A DNA stretch of 46,148 nucleotides. Origin: Aquihabitans sp. (GTDB lineage Bacteria; Actinomycetota; Acidimicrobiia; Acidimicrobiales; Iamiaceae). Shown piece by piece: positions 7,215 through 14,816 of the stretch (position 1 is its first letter; the number at the start of each line of letters is the position of its first letter). The translations under genes and the position numbers were made by a program. The stretch is from the NCBI GenBank assembly GCA_025353965.1, contig JANXNS010000168.1:1-46148 (forward strand). The letters run 5' to 3'. The notes below the pieces were generated by a model. The model was not told where the DNA came from and made no database searches. It saw only the letters and a list, made by a program, of their open reading frames with translations.

Positions 7215-9122
7215 TTAGAAGCGGGCCAGGTACTCGGGACCTCGAAGGAGTCCGACCACCAGGTCTCGATTCGGCGTGCCCGCCTCGAGGCGAGGTTCCC
7301 AGTAGGCCCTCGACGCTTCGGATGGCACCCGGCGCACCATGACGAAGAACGCGGTGGTCACCTTGGTGGCTGCGCCGATCCGAGCCTTGTGCTCGGTGGA
7401 ATTGGCGAAGATCAGCGTGAGATCTTGGCGGGCCAAGCCAGCGGTCAGGCGGGGCATCCAGTAGTCGATGTCGTGCTGGGTGGCTTCTCGCCCGAGGGCG
7501 TTGTGGAACAGCAGCCCGACGAAAGCCGCATCGTCGGGTGTTCCGTAGCGTGTGGCGAATTCCGAGGATTGCAGGAATTTGCCAGCGAGATCGCGTGCGG
7601 TCATGCCTCGGTCTCGGTTGCGAACGTTGGTGGTCAGGCCAGCGGTGTCGGGCGCTCGGTCGAGGACTGTTCGGTAGAGACGGTCGACGAGGCCGATGCG
7701 GCTGTCGGTCTTGGGGGAGAGCACCACGCTGGCGGTCAGGACGCCTTGAGGTAGTCCTGCTCGGACGATCGCGCTGGTGTAGGAGCCGACCTTGCTCTGG
7801 GTGATGAGGGAACCTTCGGCGTCGACGAACATCTGCGTCCAGTACTTCGCGCCGGTGACATGGGGGCGCCACCGCACGGGGTCGTTCGTCGCGGCGATGC
7901 GGTTGGAGACATCGATGCGCATCTGCGGCAACCGTCGGTAGACCGCTTCGCCGGGGCAGGAGGTGAAGGCGGTGTCGCGGTGCCCGTTGATCACGGGCAC
8001 ATTCACCACGGTGCCTTCAGCGAATCTGGGGTTGCCACCGCTGGTCACGAGGGTGTGGCCCAGCGGGTCGAGACCTTGCGATCCAACCTTCCAGGCCAAG
8101 ACGTCGCGAAGGGCGGTCAACATGGCGGCGGATGGAACCGCAGCGGCCGGCGTGGCCCCGGGCTGGAATTGGCCCATCAGTGACACACCTACCGACTCGG
8201 CGTTGAAGCCTTTGGCATGACCGCCCCAGGCGGCGTTGTCGATGCCTCCGAGCCGGCCTTCCCACACGCCGCCGAATCGGTCGATCAAGAAGTTGTATGC
8301 GATGTCGCACCAGCCGCGTCCTGCGGTGTGGAACTGGTAGATGCCGGCGAGGATCCCGGGAACGTCGGCTGGTGAGTAGGTATTGGTGCCGTCGGTGTGG
8401 TGCACGATGGCGTGGCGCAGGTTGGCGTTCACCCTCGGGATCGGACCACACACGGGGTCTGTGGAGACCCACCCGCCAGGAGCCCAGGTCGAGCGCAGGT
8501 GGATGGGGGGACCGCCCGCAGGGGTGGCTGGTCGAGCGATCCCGTCGGTGGCGCTGCGGCTGGCAACGGTGCCCGAGTTCGGCCGGAAGGTCATCGCGTC
8601 CAACTCGATGTGCGACGCGAAGCCTTTGACGAGCTCCACTCGGACCGCGGTGACGCCGGATGAACCCACCCAGATCGGACCCGCACCGGGGCGGCTTCTG
8701 GCATCGGGGCCGTCGGTGATTTCGCCGGCCAGATCGGTGGCGGCCGACCAGGCCGAGCCTCGGGTGCGGATGGTGAATCGTGCGTCCGGGTCGCCCGACC
8801 AGACGAGCCCAAGTTGCTGGGTTCCGGTGGGCACGTCCACGTCGACACTCCAACCAGGGCGGGGCCCCTGACCGGACCGGGGCGTGGCGGCTGGTCGGTC
8901 GAGCCCGATCGTCGTGGACACCAGGTCCCCGCCCGGCATTGGGTTGCTCCGAACGGCGATGACACCCAGTAGGGGGTTGGTGCCGGCAGCCGCCGATGCG
9001 AGGCCACCGGCGGGAACCACGAGGGCGGCGACAAGCGCAGCGAGCAGACATCCGTACTTCACTGAGCGGCCACGGACGATCTGGTGTGGCCGTTCGGATG
9101 GGGGGAAGACACTTCGAATCAT
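7215..9122 (-). CDS. Secreted PGRP-type N-acetylmuramoyl-L-alanine amidase with DUF4214
   Basis: 635 residues, predicted to be exported: a hydrophobic signal segment lies at about residues 21-46. A beta-rich N-terminal domain precedes a peptidoglycan-recognition/amidase-2 domain at about residues 210-400. Zinc-site motifs are visible as IVHHTDG (about residue 238) and HRDTAFTSCPG (about 380), with the conserved GWCDIAYNFLID between them. These support amide-bond cleavage between muramic acid and the stem peptide. After this come DUF4214-type helical repeats (LYRTVLDRAPDTAG, LFHNALGREAT), about residues 480-630, often found in surface proteins. It is divergent from the dimethylformamidase-like gene. 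Likely a wall-remodelling or defence amidase. Confidence 0.88.
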   Translation of the reverse strand: MIRSVFPPSERPHQIVRGRSVKYGCLLAALVAALVVPAGGLASAAAGTNPLLGVIAVRSNPMPGGDLVSTTIGLDRPAATPRSGQGPRPGWSVDVDVPTGTQQLGLVWSGDPDARFTIRTRGSAWSAATDLAGEITDGPDARSRPGAGPIWVGSSGVTAVRVELVKGFASHIELDAMTFRPNSGTVASRSATDGIARPATPAGGPPIHLRSTWAPGGWVSTDPVCGPIPRVNANLRHAIVHHTDGTNTYSPADVPGILAGIYQFHTAGRGWCDIAYNFLIDRFGGVWEGRLGGIDNAAWGGHAKGFNAESVGVSLMGQFQPGATPAAAVPSAAMLTALRDVLAWKVGSQGLDPLGHTLVTSGGNPRFAEGTVVNVPVINGHRDTAFTSCPGEAVYRRLPQMRIDVSNRIAATNDPVRWRPHVTGAKYWTQMFVDAEGSLITQSKVGSYTSAIVRAGLPQGVLTASVVLSPKTDSRIGLVDRLYRTVLDRAPDTAGLTTNVRNRDRGMTARDLAGKFLQSSEFATRYGTPDDAAFVGLLFHNALGREATQHDIDYWMPRLTAGLARQDLTLIFANSTEHKARIGAATKVTTAFFVMVRRVPSEASRAYWEPRLEAGTPNRDLVVGLLRGPEYLARF

Positions 9123-9437
9123 GGACAGGTCCTGTTCTTCGGTCTCTCGGTTCCGGCTACCAGTTGGTCATCATTGTGCACCTCGGTGAGCCGGGGCTAG
9201 GCCGGCTGGACGTTGCTGAAGTTCCACAACGTTGGCATTCGATCCGCATCAGGTGATGTTCGCTCGCATCAAGGACGGGGTGGACATGGCCGGGGCCAAT
9301 GTCCTCGTCGACATGAGCGACGAGGTCAGCGCTGACGGATTTCCACCGGCCTTGAAAGACCGACCTGGAAGTCGTGCCCCCTCGTCGACCCACGTTCACC
9401 AACGGTCGTACCCAATCCCCCCGTAGGGTCGGCGGCC
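9123..9437. other. 315-bp divergent intergenic region
   Basis: Lies between the amidase gene (leftward) and the dimethylformamidase-like gene (rightward), so it must hold both promoters. Two short overlapping ORFs appear in the track (9157-9402 reverse, 9232-9426 forward). Neither has a recognisable domain or a good ribosome binding site. I see no tRNA, riboswitch or clear repeat here. Confidence 0.5.
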
Positions 9438-10964
9438 ATGAGCTTCGAGATGGTCACCGGGTATTGCTGGCCCCAGTCGGCGGCGGCCGGCGAGCAGGTC
9501 TGCGTGCATGTGTCCTCGCCCGGCGAGCGGCCCGTGACGATACAGGTGGCCCGCGTGGGCGCGGCGCGGACCGTGGTGCTCAACGAAACCACCGTGGGCG
9601 CTGGGGACCATGGCGTGCCTGACGATGCGTCGAGCGCCGGGTGCGGTTGGCCCTCCGCGCTGACCATTGACGTGGACCCGGCCTGGACGTCGGGCTACTA
9701 CGAGGTACTCCTCACGATCGATGTGGACGGCAAGGTCCGCCAGAGTCACGCATTCTTTGTCGTTCGTCCCACCGTTGGTTCCCCCCAGCAGGCCAAGATC
9801 TTGCTGGCCCTGGCCACCAACACGTGGCATGCATACAACGATTTCGGCGGACGCAATCTTTACAACGGCGGTACCTCAGTCTCGCTCCAGCGGCCCATGA
9901 GCCCCGGCTATCTGTACAAGCCAGATGGAGCGGGCCGGCGCGTCACCGTGGTCAACGCACCTGACCGACAGATGGCCGCCCATGTTGGCTATGTCTCACT
10001 CAACAAGCTGTCGCCGTGGGCGGGGTCAGCCGGGTGGCCAGATTGGGAGTGGCCGTTCCTGGCCTGGGCCGAACGCCACGGTTACGCCATAGACGTGGTC
10101 ACCAACGCAGACCTGGAGGAGCACCCGGAACTGTTGGCCGAGCGGCCCGATGGCTACCGCCTGTTCCTGTCGGTCGGTCACGACGAGTACTGGTCTGCAC
10201 CGATGCGGGACGCAGTCGAGGACTTCATCGGCCGCGGTGGGAACGCCGCGTTCTTCTCCGGGAACACCGCGTTCTGGCAGGTCCGCATGGAGGAACCGTC
10301 GCCCGAGGGGCCAGCGACCACCATGGTTGGCTACAAGGCCCAGTTCAAGCACGACCCCGTCTACGACACCGCCGACATGCCCACGCTCACCAGCATTTGG
10401 TCAGACCACCTGATAGGTCGGCCGGAGAACCACATGACCGGCGTGAGCTTCAGCCGCGGCGGGTATCACCGCATTGGCAAGGTGGTGGCCAACGGTGCCG
10501 GTGGGTACACCGTGCACCGCGCCGACCATTGGATTTTCGAGGGAACGAAGCTGACCTACGGCGACCTACTCGGGGCTGACTCCACCATCGTCGGCTACGA
10601 GTGCGACGGCTGCGACTTCACGACGGTCGACGGCCTGCCCGTCGCCACCGGCAGCGACGGAACCCCGCTGAATTTCGAGATCTTGGGCACGGCCCCCGCC
10701 GCCCATTTCCAACGCCACACCGCGCCACGTCCACCGGCAGCGCACGAGCCGTCGGAGCTGGAGTTCATTGCCGCCCGCGTCTTTGGCACCCGGGACGACA
10801 CCGAACGGCTGGCCCACGGCCACGCCGTGCTGGGCACCTACACATCAAGCCGCGGGGGAACGGTGATCACGTCCGGGTCGACCGATTGGGCCCATGGCCT
10901 CAGCGGGCGAGACCCCCAGGTCGAACACATAACCCGCAACATCCTCGACCGCCTCTCCACCTGA
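9438..10964 (+). CDS. N,N-dimethylformamidase beta-subunit-like protein
   Basis: 508 residues. The central and C-terminal part matches the dimethylformamidase large-subunit C-terminal domain family: NTWHAYNDFGGRNLY, then LFLSVGHDEYWSAPMRD and the glutamine-amidotransferase-like stretch GGNAAFFSGNTAFWQVR. The N-terminal 110 residues look like a beta-sandwich (VTIQVARVG, GYYEVLLTIDVDG). True dimethylformamidase needs a small alpha subunit; none is adjacent. The family is widespread in actinobacteria outside DMF degradation, so the substrate is unknown and the name is structural only. No signal peptide is visible. The start at ATG 9438 has only a weak upstream purine run. Confidence 0.8.
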   Translation: MSFEMVTGYCWPQSAAAGEQVCVHVSSPGERPVTIQVARVGAARTVVLNETTVGAGDHGVPDDASSAGCGWPSALTIDVDPAWTSGYYEVLLTIDVDGKVRQSHAFFVVRPTVGSPQQAKILLALATNTWHAYNDFGGRNLYNGGTSVSLQRPMSPGYLYKPDGAGRRVTVVNAPDRQMAAHVGYVSLNKLSPWAGSAGWPDWEWPFLAWAERHGYAIDVVTNADLEEHPELLAERPDGYRLFLSVGHDEYWSAPMRDAVEDFIGRGGNAAFFSGNTAFWQVRMEEPSPEGPATTMVGYKAQFKHDPVYDTADMPTLTSIWSDHLIGRPENHMTGVSFSRGGYHRIGKVVANGAGGYTVHRADHWIFEGTKLTYGDLLGADSTIVGYECDGCDFTTVDGLPVATGSDGTPLNFEILGTAPAAHFQRHTAPRPPAAHEPSELEFIAARVFGTRDDTERLAHGHAVLGTYTSSRGGTVITSGSTDWAHGLSGRDPQVEHITRNILDRLST

Positions 10965-11025
10965 CCGCTCAAATCGGCAGCACGTCAGGTTTCGTCCAAA
11001 TAACGCAACGGTTCACGCCCCAGCC

Positions 11026-11391
11026 TCATCGGATTTGTCGGACGCCGCCTTCGCTACCCCAAGCCCGGTCAGCTGTGAGCACGTCGATCTCGAGTCTGTT
11101 CCCAAGGGCAAGGCACAGCCGATCAGCGAGCGAGAACCCCTGGCCAGCCCGCCATCTGAATGCGGCCGCCTCAGCATCTGCGGCGGTCACCGGAACAACG
11201 GCAAGGTCAAAGCTGAGCAGGAGAGCCCGAGCAAGATCCCAGTCACGGCCATGGGCCAGCACCTTCTGTGCCACCTCCGACCAATTGGCGGCGCCAGCAC
11301 TTGCCCCCATTTCAAGTGCGGCCTCGACGACATCGGCGCCGTCCTCGCCGTGAAGAAAGGCGAGCAGAGCCGACGCATCCAGCACGGTCAC
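11026..11391 (-). CDS. PIN-domain ribonuclease toxin (VapC family)
   Basis: 121 residues. It begins MTVLDASALLAFLHGE, the PIN-domain first strand with the conserved Asp. The acidic residues continue with a Glu in NWSEVAQKVL, then SLADRLCLALG and VLTADRAW, giving the full set of PIN active-site carboxylates. VapC toxins cleave tRNA or rRNA using magnesium. Its ATG overlaps the stop of the upstream antitoxin (ATGA at 11388-11391), the normal order. The RNA target cannot be read from sequence. Confidence 0.9.
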   Translation of the reverse strand: MTVLDASALLAFLHGEDGADVVEAALEMGASAGAANWSEVAQKVLAHGRDWDLARALLLSFDLAVVPVTAADAEAAAFRWRAGQGFSLADRLCLALGNRLEIDVLTADRAWGSEGGVRQIR

Positions 11392-11633
11392 CGGGCATCC
11401 TCAGATGCGGCGTCCAGGCGGCGATCGGCGAGGAGCTGGGAGACCAGATCCAGCCCTGCGAGATCAGCCCGAACCCGAGCCTTCACCTGATCTCGGGTCA
11501 ACAACACAACACCGGAGTCGGTCTCCACCAGAAGCAACCGAGACCCCTCCCGCAACCCAGCGCGCTCACGCAGTTCTGCGGGGACGACCAAACGTCCACG
11601 ATTTCCCATCGTCACGGCATATGTCCCACTCAT
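11388..11633 (-). CDS. AbrB/MazE-type antitoxin (VapB-like)
   Basis: 81 residues. The N-terminal swapped-hairpin DNA-binding motif reads MGNRGRLVVPAELRERAGL, a clear SpoVT-AbrB fold, followed by LLVETDSGVVLL. The C-terminal helix (VRADLAGLDLVSQLLADRR) is the likely toxin-binding tail. It precedes and overlaps the PIN toxin, so it should both neutralise the toxin and repress the operon. No Shine-Dalgarno sequence precedes the ATG. A TACAAT hexamer ends six bases before it, which suggests a leaderless transcript. Confidence 0.88.
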   Translation of the reverse strand: MSGTYAVTMGNRGRLVVPAELRERAGLREGSRLLLVETDSGVVLLTRDQVKARVRADLAGLDLVSQLLADRRLDAASEDAR

Positions 11634-11639
11634 TGTATT

Positions 11640-11645
11640 ATTGTA
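11640..11645 (-). promoter_or_regulatory. -10 element of leaderless VapB-like promoter
   Basis: On the reverse strand TACAAT is followed by exactly six bases and then the antitoxin ATG, so transcription would begin at or next to the A of ATG. No matching -35 or ribosome binding site is seen. Confidence 0.5.
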
Positions 11646-11722
11646 CCATTTGCCAAGCCTATGTGGGAATGACGGGATGGCGTTGGACAGGAGGGGTGGC
11701 CTTGGAATTTCATGACACTGCT

Positions 11723-11738
11723 GTTACAGTTTAATGAC
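11723..11738. promoter_or_regulatory. Degenerate GTTAC-N6-GTAAC-type element before first VanY gene
   Basis: GTTAC, six bases, then ATGAC, 33 bases before the GTG start. It aligns with a perfect inverted repeat at the same place before the downstream paralog (13075-13090). A shared operator is likely; the right half here has two mismatches. Confidence 0.45.
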
Positions 11739-11771
11739 GAACGGTGAGCTGCGCCGTCCGGAGGAGACCAC

Positions 11772-13046
11772 GTGCGTCGACGTTCACTGAAAATAACCCT
11801 CTCTGCCATGGCAGCAGCGGTGGCCTTCGTCGCCCCCCAAATCGCTGGTTCCGCTCCGTCAGGAGACCCCCGGGCCGAGCGCGAACAGGTTCGGGCGGAG
11901 CGAGCACAGGTCGCCGCGGAGATCGACACGTCCAAGGCCTCGCTGGCCGAGATAGACGCAGCCCTTCAGACCCTGCAAGACAACCTTGCAACCCAACAGG
12001 CATCCCTCGCCAAGGCCAACGAAGAAGTTGCCCAGGCCACCAAAGACATCGCCGACGCTGGCACCGCCATTCGCCGCCTCACCAAGCGCGTGTCGCTTCT
12101 CCGCTCCGAAATGCGCGATCGCGCCGTCCGGGCCTACGTGACCCCAGCGGGCGACGACATCCTGACCGTGCTGAACACCAAAGACTTCACCAGTGCCGCC
12201 GAGCGCAGGTTCTACATCGAGCTCCGCACCCAGGACGACGCCAGCGTCACCGACCGCCTGGACGGCGCATCAGCAGACCTCGCCTACCAAAAGCGCAAAG
12301 CCACTGCCGCCAAGAAGCGCGCCGTCGCCAAGCAGGCCGAGCAAGAACGCCTCACGAAGTCCGTGGCCAACGCCGAAGCAGACCAGCAGCAGGTCTCGGA
12401 CAACCTCGCTTCCACCATCGATACCCAGGTTGCCCGAAGCCTCAAGCTGGCTAAAACTGATCGGGCCCTGTCGGCCAAGATCGCCGAGCAACAAGCCGCC
12501 CTGGTGGCCCGTCTCGCTGCGCAGAACGCTGCCAACCAAAGATCCGCCGACCAGGCCAGGCTTCGTCGGGCAGCGGCCTCGGTCAGCGCCAACGGCAAAG
12601 AGTCGGCTCCATCTGGCGGCGGGGGCGGCACGGCCACCGTTACCCCCGGCCCAATTGATTCCGGCGTGCAGCTCGCCTACGTCCAGGGCATCCCGGTCAA
12701 TGCCCAGGTAGCCGAGCAGGTCAAGGCCATGATCAACGCAGCCGCTGCGGACGGCGTGAGCCTCCGAATTGGCAACTCCTACCGGCCCGTGTCCCAGCAA
12801 ATCGAGCTCCGCAAGCAGAACTGCGGCACCAGCTATTACGCCATCTACGAGATGTCGGCGTCATCGTGTCACCCGCCCACCGCCAGGCCCGGACAGTCAC
12901 AACATCAGCTTGGTCTCGCCATCGACTTCAGCAACTGCTCGTCACGTGGAACGGCCTGCTATCAGTGGCTCTCAGGCAATGCCTCGCGGTTCGGTTACTA
13001 CAACCTGCCTAGCGAAGCCTGGCACTGGAGCACGACTGGCAAGTAG
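11772..13046 (+). CDS. Secreted coiled-coil VanY/M15 peptidase, copy 1
   Basis: 424 residues from a GTG preceded by GGAGGAG. Signal peptide at about 1-28 (ITLSAMAAAVAFVAPQIAGS). Residues 30-275 form a long coiled coil rich in Ala, Gln, Lys and Glu, like the regulatory arms of RipA- and PcsB-type hydrolases. A Gly/Pro linker leads to a C-terminal D-alanyl-D-alanine carboxypeptidase (M15B/VanY) domain. Its zinc and catalytic motifs are SQHQLGLAID (about 375) and EAWHW (about 417). Extra cysteines (NCGTSY, SSCHPP, NCSSRGTAC) may form disulfides. It probably trims stem peptides in the wall, with the coiled coil controlling access. It is followed directly by a paralog with the same layout. Confidence 0.88.
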   Translation: MRRRSLKITLSAMAAAVAFVAPQIAGSAPSGDPRAEREQVRAERAQVAAEIDTSKASLAEIDAALQTLQDNLATQQASLAKANEEVAQATKDIADAGTAIRRLTKRVSLLRSEMRDRAVRAYVTPAGDDILTVLNTKDFTSAAERRFYIELRTQDDASVTDRLDGASADLAYQKRKATAAKKRAVAKQAEQERLTKSVANAEADQQQVSDNLASTIDTQVARSLKLAKTDRALSAKIAEQQAALVARLAAQNAANQRSADQARLRRAAASVSANGKESAPSGGGGGTATVTPGPIDSGVQLAYVQGIPVNAQVAEQVKAMINAAAADGVSLRIGNSYRPVSQQIELRKQNCGTSYYAIYEMSASSCHPPTARPGQSQHQLGLAIDFSNCSSRGTACYQWLSGNASRFGYYNLPSEAWHWSTTGK

Positions 13047-13074
13047 CCCCGCCCGGGGCGGCCGCACGCCAGCT

Positions 13075-13090
13075 GTTACGGTTGGGTAAC
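13075..13090. promoter_or_regulatory. Perfect GTTAC-N6-GTAAC inverted repeat before second VanY gene
   Basis: GTTAC and GTAAC are exact reverse complements separated by GGTTGG, 40 bases before the GTG start. The spacing and sequence resemble half-sites described for MtrA in actinobacteria, a regulator of wall hydrolases; that link is from memory and untested. Confidence 0.55.
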
Positions 13091-13130
13091 GAGTCGCGGC
13101 CCTCTTCGTTGGGCCACCGAGGAGGAACAC

Positions 13131-14435
13131 GTGCGTCGAGGCTCTTTGGGTATGACCATCGCGGCGGCAGTTGCCACCGTGGCGTTAGCCGCTCCCCAGT
13201 TGGCGAGCTCGGCCCCAACCGGTGACCCACGCTCAGAACGCGAACAGGTCCGGGCCGAACGCGCCGTGGTCGCTTCTGAGATAGATACCTCCAAGGCATC
13301 GCTGGCCGAGATAGACGCAGCCCTGCGGACCCTGGAGGAGAACCTCGCCACGCAGCAGGCGGCTCTGCATCGCACCGAAGCCGAGGTTGCCCAGGCGGAC
13401 CAAGACATCACCGATGCCCGAGCCGCAACCACCCGCCTCACCGCACAGGTAGCCGCCCTCAAAGGAGAGATGCGCGATCGCGCCGTGCGGGCCTACGTCA
13501 CCCCGCCGGGGGACGATGTCCTCACGGTGCTGGAGACCAAAGACTTCACCAGTGCCGCCGAACGGAAGTTCTATATCGAGCTTCGGGCGCAAGACGATGC
13601 CGATGTGAGCGACCGCCTCGACGGTGCCTCTGCCAACCTTGCCTACCAAAAGCGCAAGGCAACGGCGGCCAAGAACCGGGCCGTCACCAAGCGGGCCGAG
13701 CAGAAGAAGCGCACGCAAGCCGTCGCCGACGCCACCGCACAGCAGCAGACCCTGTCGGACCGGCTGGAGAGCACCATCGGCACGCAGGTCGCCCGCAGCG
13801 TCTCGCTGGCCAAGACGGATCGGGCTCTATCGTCCAAGATCGCCAAGGAGCAAGCCGCCCTCGTCGCCCGCCTTGCCGCCCAGAAAGCCGCCAAGGCCGA
13901 GTCCGACCGCCAAGCCGCGGCCGCCCGTCAGAACGAGGCCGCCACCCCTCCCCCCATCGTTCAGGTCCCTCCCAGCAATCAGGACCCGGGCGGGACCGAA
14001 AGCAACCCGCTCCCGCCGGACCCCACGGGCAATCCCACCGGAACCGGCACCGGGGGTATCTCGTTGTGCACCGTCGGCGGAATAACCGTGAACTGTGTCA
14101 TCAAGAGCCAGGTGCAAGCGCTCCTCAATGCGGCACGAAGCTCCGGCCTGTCCCTATCCGGCGGCGGTTACCGAGACCCGGCGGCCCAGATCGAGCTACG
14201 CAAGCAGCACTGTGGCACGAGCTACTACGCCATCTACGAAATGTCGGCGTCGGCATGTAATCCGCCCACCGCACGGCCCGGCACCAGCCAGCACGAGCTC
14301 GGTCTTGCCATTGACTTCAGCAACTGCTCGTCACGCGGTTCGGCCTGTTATCGCTGGCTTGCGGCCAATGCCTCCCGCTTTGGGTTCTACAACCTGCCAA
14401 GCGAGCCATGGCACTGGTCCACCACTGGTAATTAG
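13131..14435 (+). CDS. Secreted coiled-coil VanY/M15 peptidase, copy 2
   Basis: 434 residues; paralog of the preceding gene, made by tandem duplication. Shared blocks include GDPRSEREQVRAERA, IDTSKASLAEIDAALRTL and MRDRAVRAYVTP at matching positions. Start is GTG with GAGGAGG upstream. Signal peptide at about 1-28, coiled coil at about 30-270, a longer Pro/Gly/Asn linker (PPSNQDPGGTESNPLPPDP), then the M15B domain with SQHELGLAID (about 385) and EPWHW (about 427). The catalytic domains are closest; the linkers are diverged. Keeping both copies intact suggests distinct timing or substrates. It is followed by two tRNA genes. Confidence 0.88.
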   Translation: MRRGSLGMTIAAAVATVALAAPQLASSAPTGDPRSEREQVRAERAVVASEIDTSKASLAEIDAALRTLEENLATQQAALHRTEAEVAQADQDITDARAATTRLTAQVAALKGEMRDRAVRAYVTPPGDDVLTVLETKDFTSAAERKFYIELRAQDDADVSDRLDGASANLAYQKRKATAAKNRAVTKRAEQKKRTQAVADATAQQQTLSDRLESTIGTQVARSVSLAKTDRALSSKIAKEQAALVARLAAQKAAKAESDRQAAAARQNEAATPPPIVQVPPSNQDPGGTESNPLPPDPTGNPTGTGTGGISLCTVGGITVNCVIKSQVQALLNAARSSGLSLSGGGYRDPAAQIELRKQHCGTSYYAIYEMSASACNPPTARPGTSQHELGLAIDFSNCSSRGSACYRWLAANASRFGFYNLPSEPWHWSTTGN

Positions 14436-14500
14436 CGTCCGCCGGGTCAGGTATCCAGTTCGGCGCGGCGGTCGGTGCGCGCTATCATCAACCCCTCTTG

Positions 14501-14577
14501 GTGGTCGTAGCTCAGCTGGTCAGAGCGCCGCGTTGTGGTCGCGGATGTCGGGGGTTCGAATCCCCTCGGTCACCCCA
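14501..14577 (+). tRNA. tRNA-His (GTG)
   Basis: Acceptor GTGGTCG pairs with CGGTCAC; anticodon stem CCGCG/CGCGG closes a TTGTGGT loop, anticodon GTG. A G at 14500 can serve as the histidine-specific G-1 opposite C73. CCA is encoded at 14575-14577. Confidence 0.96.
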
Positions 14578-14582
14578 AGTAC

Positions 14583-14620
14583 CGGCCGGTCGCCAAACGT
14601 GGCGGCCGGCCGATCACGTT
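14583..14620 (+). terminator. Hairpin terminator after tRNA-His
   Basis: CGGCCGGTCGCC pairs with GGCGGCCGGCCG (11 of 12) around an AAACGT loop, followed within seven bases by a short T run. It begins six bases after the CCA. Confidence 0.7.
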
Positions 14621-14686
14621 TTCGTCGAGCTCTGGGACCGCGAAGCGGTTGGCATCGGGGTAGGCCGGTTCGACTACTGTCGTCAG

Positions 14687-14758
14687 GCGCCTCTAGCTCA
14701 ATGGCAGAGCAATGGACTCTTAATCCACAGGTTGGGGGTTCGAATCCCCCGGGGCGCA
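14687..14758 (+). tRNA. tRNA-Lys (CTT)
   Basis: Acceptor GCGCCTC pairs with GGGGCGC (one T-G pair), the D arm is GCTCAATGGCAGAGC, and the anticodon loop CTCTTAA gives CTT. The T arm contains GTTCGAATC. CCA is not encoded (CCG follows the discriminator A). Confidence 0.95.
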
Positions 14759-14764
14759 CCGGAC

Positions 14765-14804
14765 ACATCGGACCGCTGCCCAGCAGTGGTCCGATGTTCG
14801 TTTT
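14765..14804 (+). terminator. Intrinsic terminator after tRNA-Lys
   Basis: ACATCGGACCGCTG pairs with CAGTGGTCCGATGT (13 of 14) around a five-base loop, and TTTT follows three bases later. It also faces the end of the convergent luciferase-like gene. Confidence 0.85.
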
Positions 14805-14816
14805 CGTCGCCCTCGG

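Noticed and set aside
9232-9426. Short forward ORF in the divergent intergenic region
   Set aside because: No recognisable domain and no ribosome binding site; overlaps an equally plausible reverse ORF.
13047-13074. GCCCC/GGGGC hairpin after first VanY gene
   Set aside because: Only a five-base stem and no T run, so not a convincing terminator.
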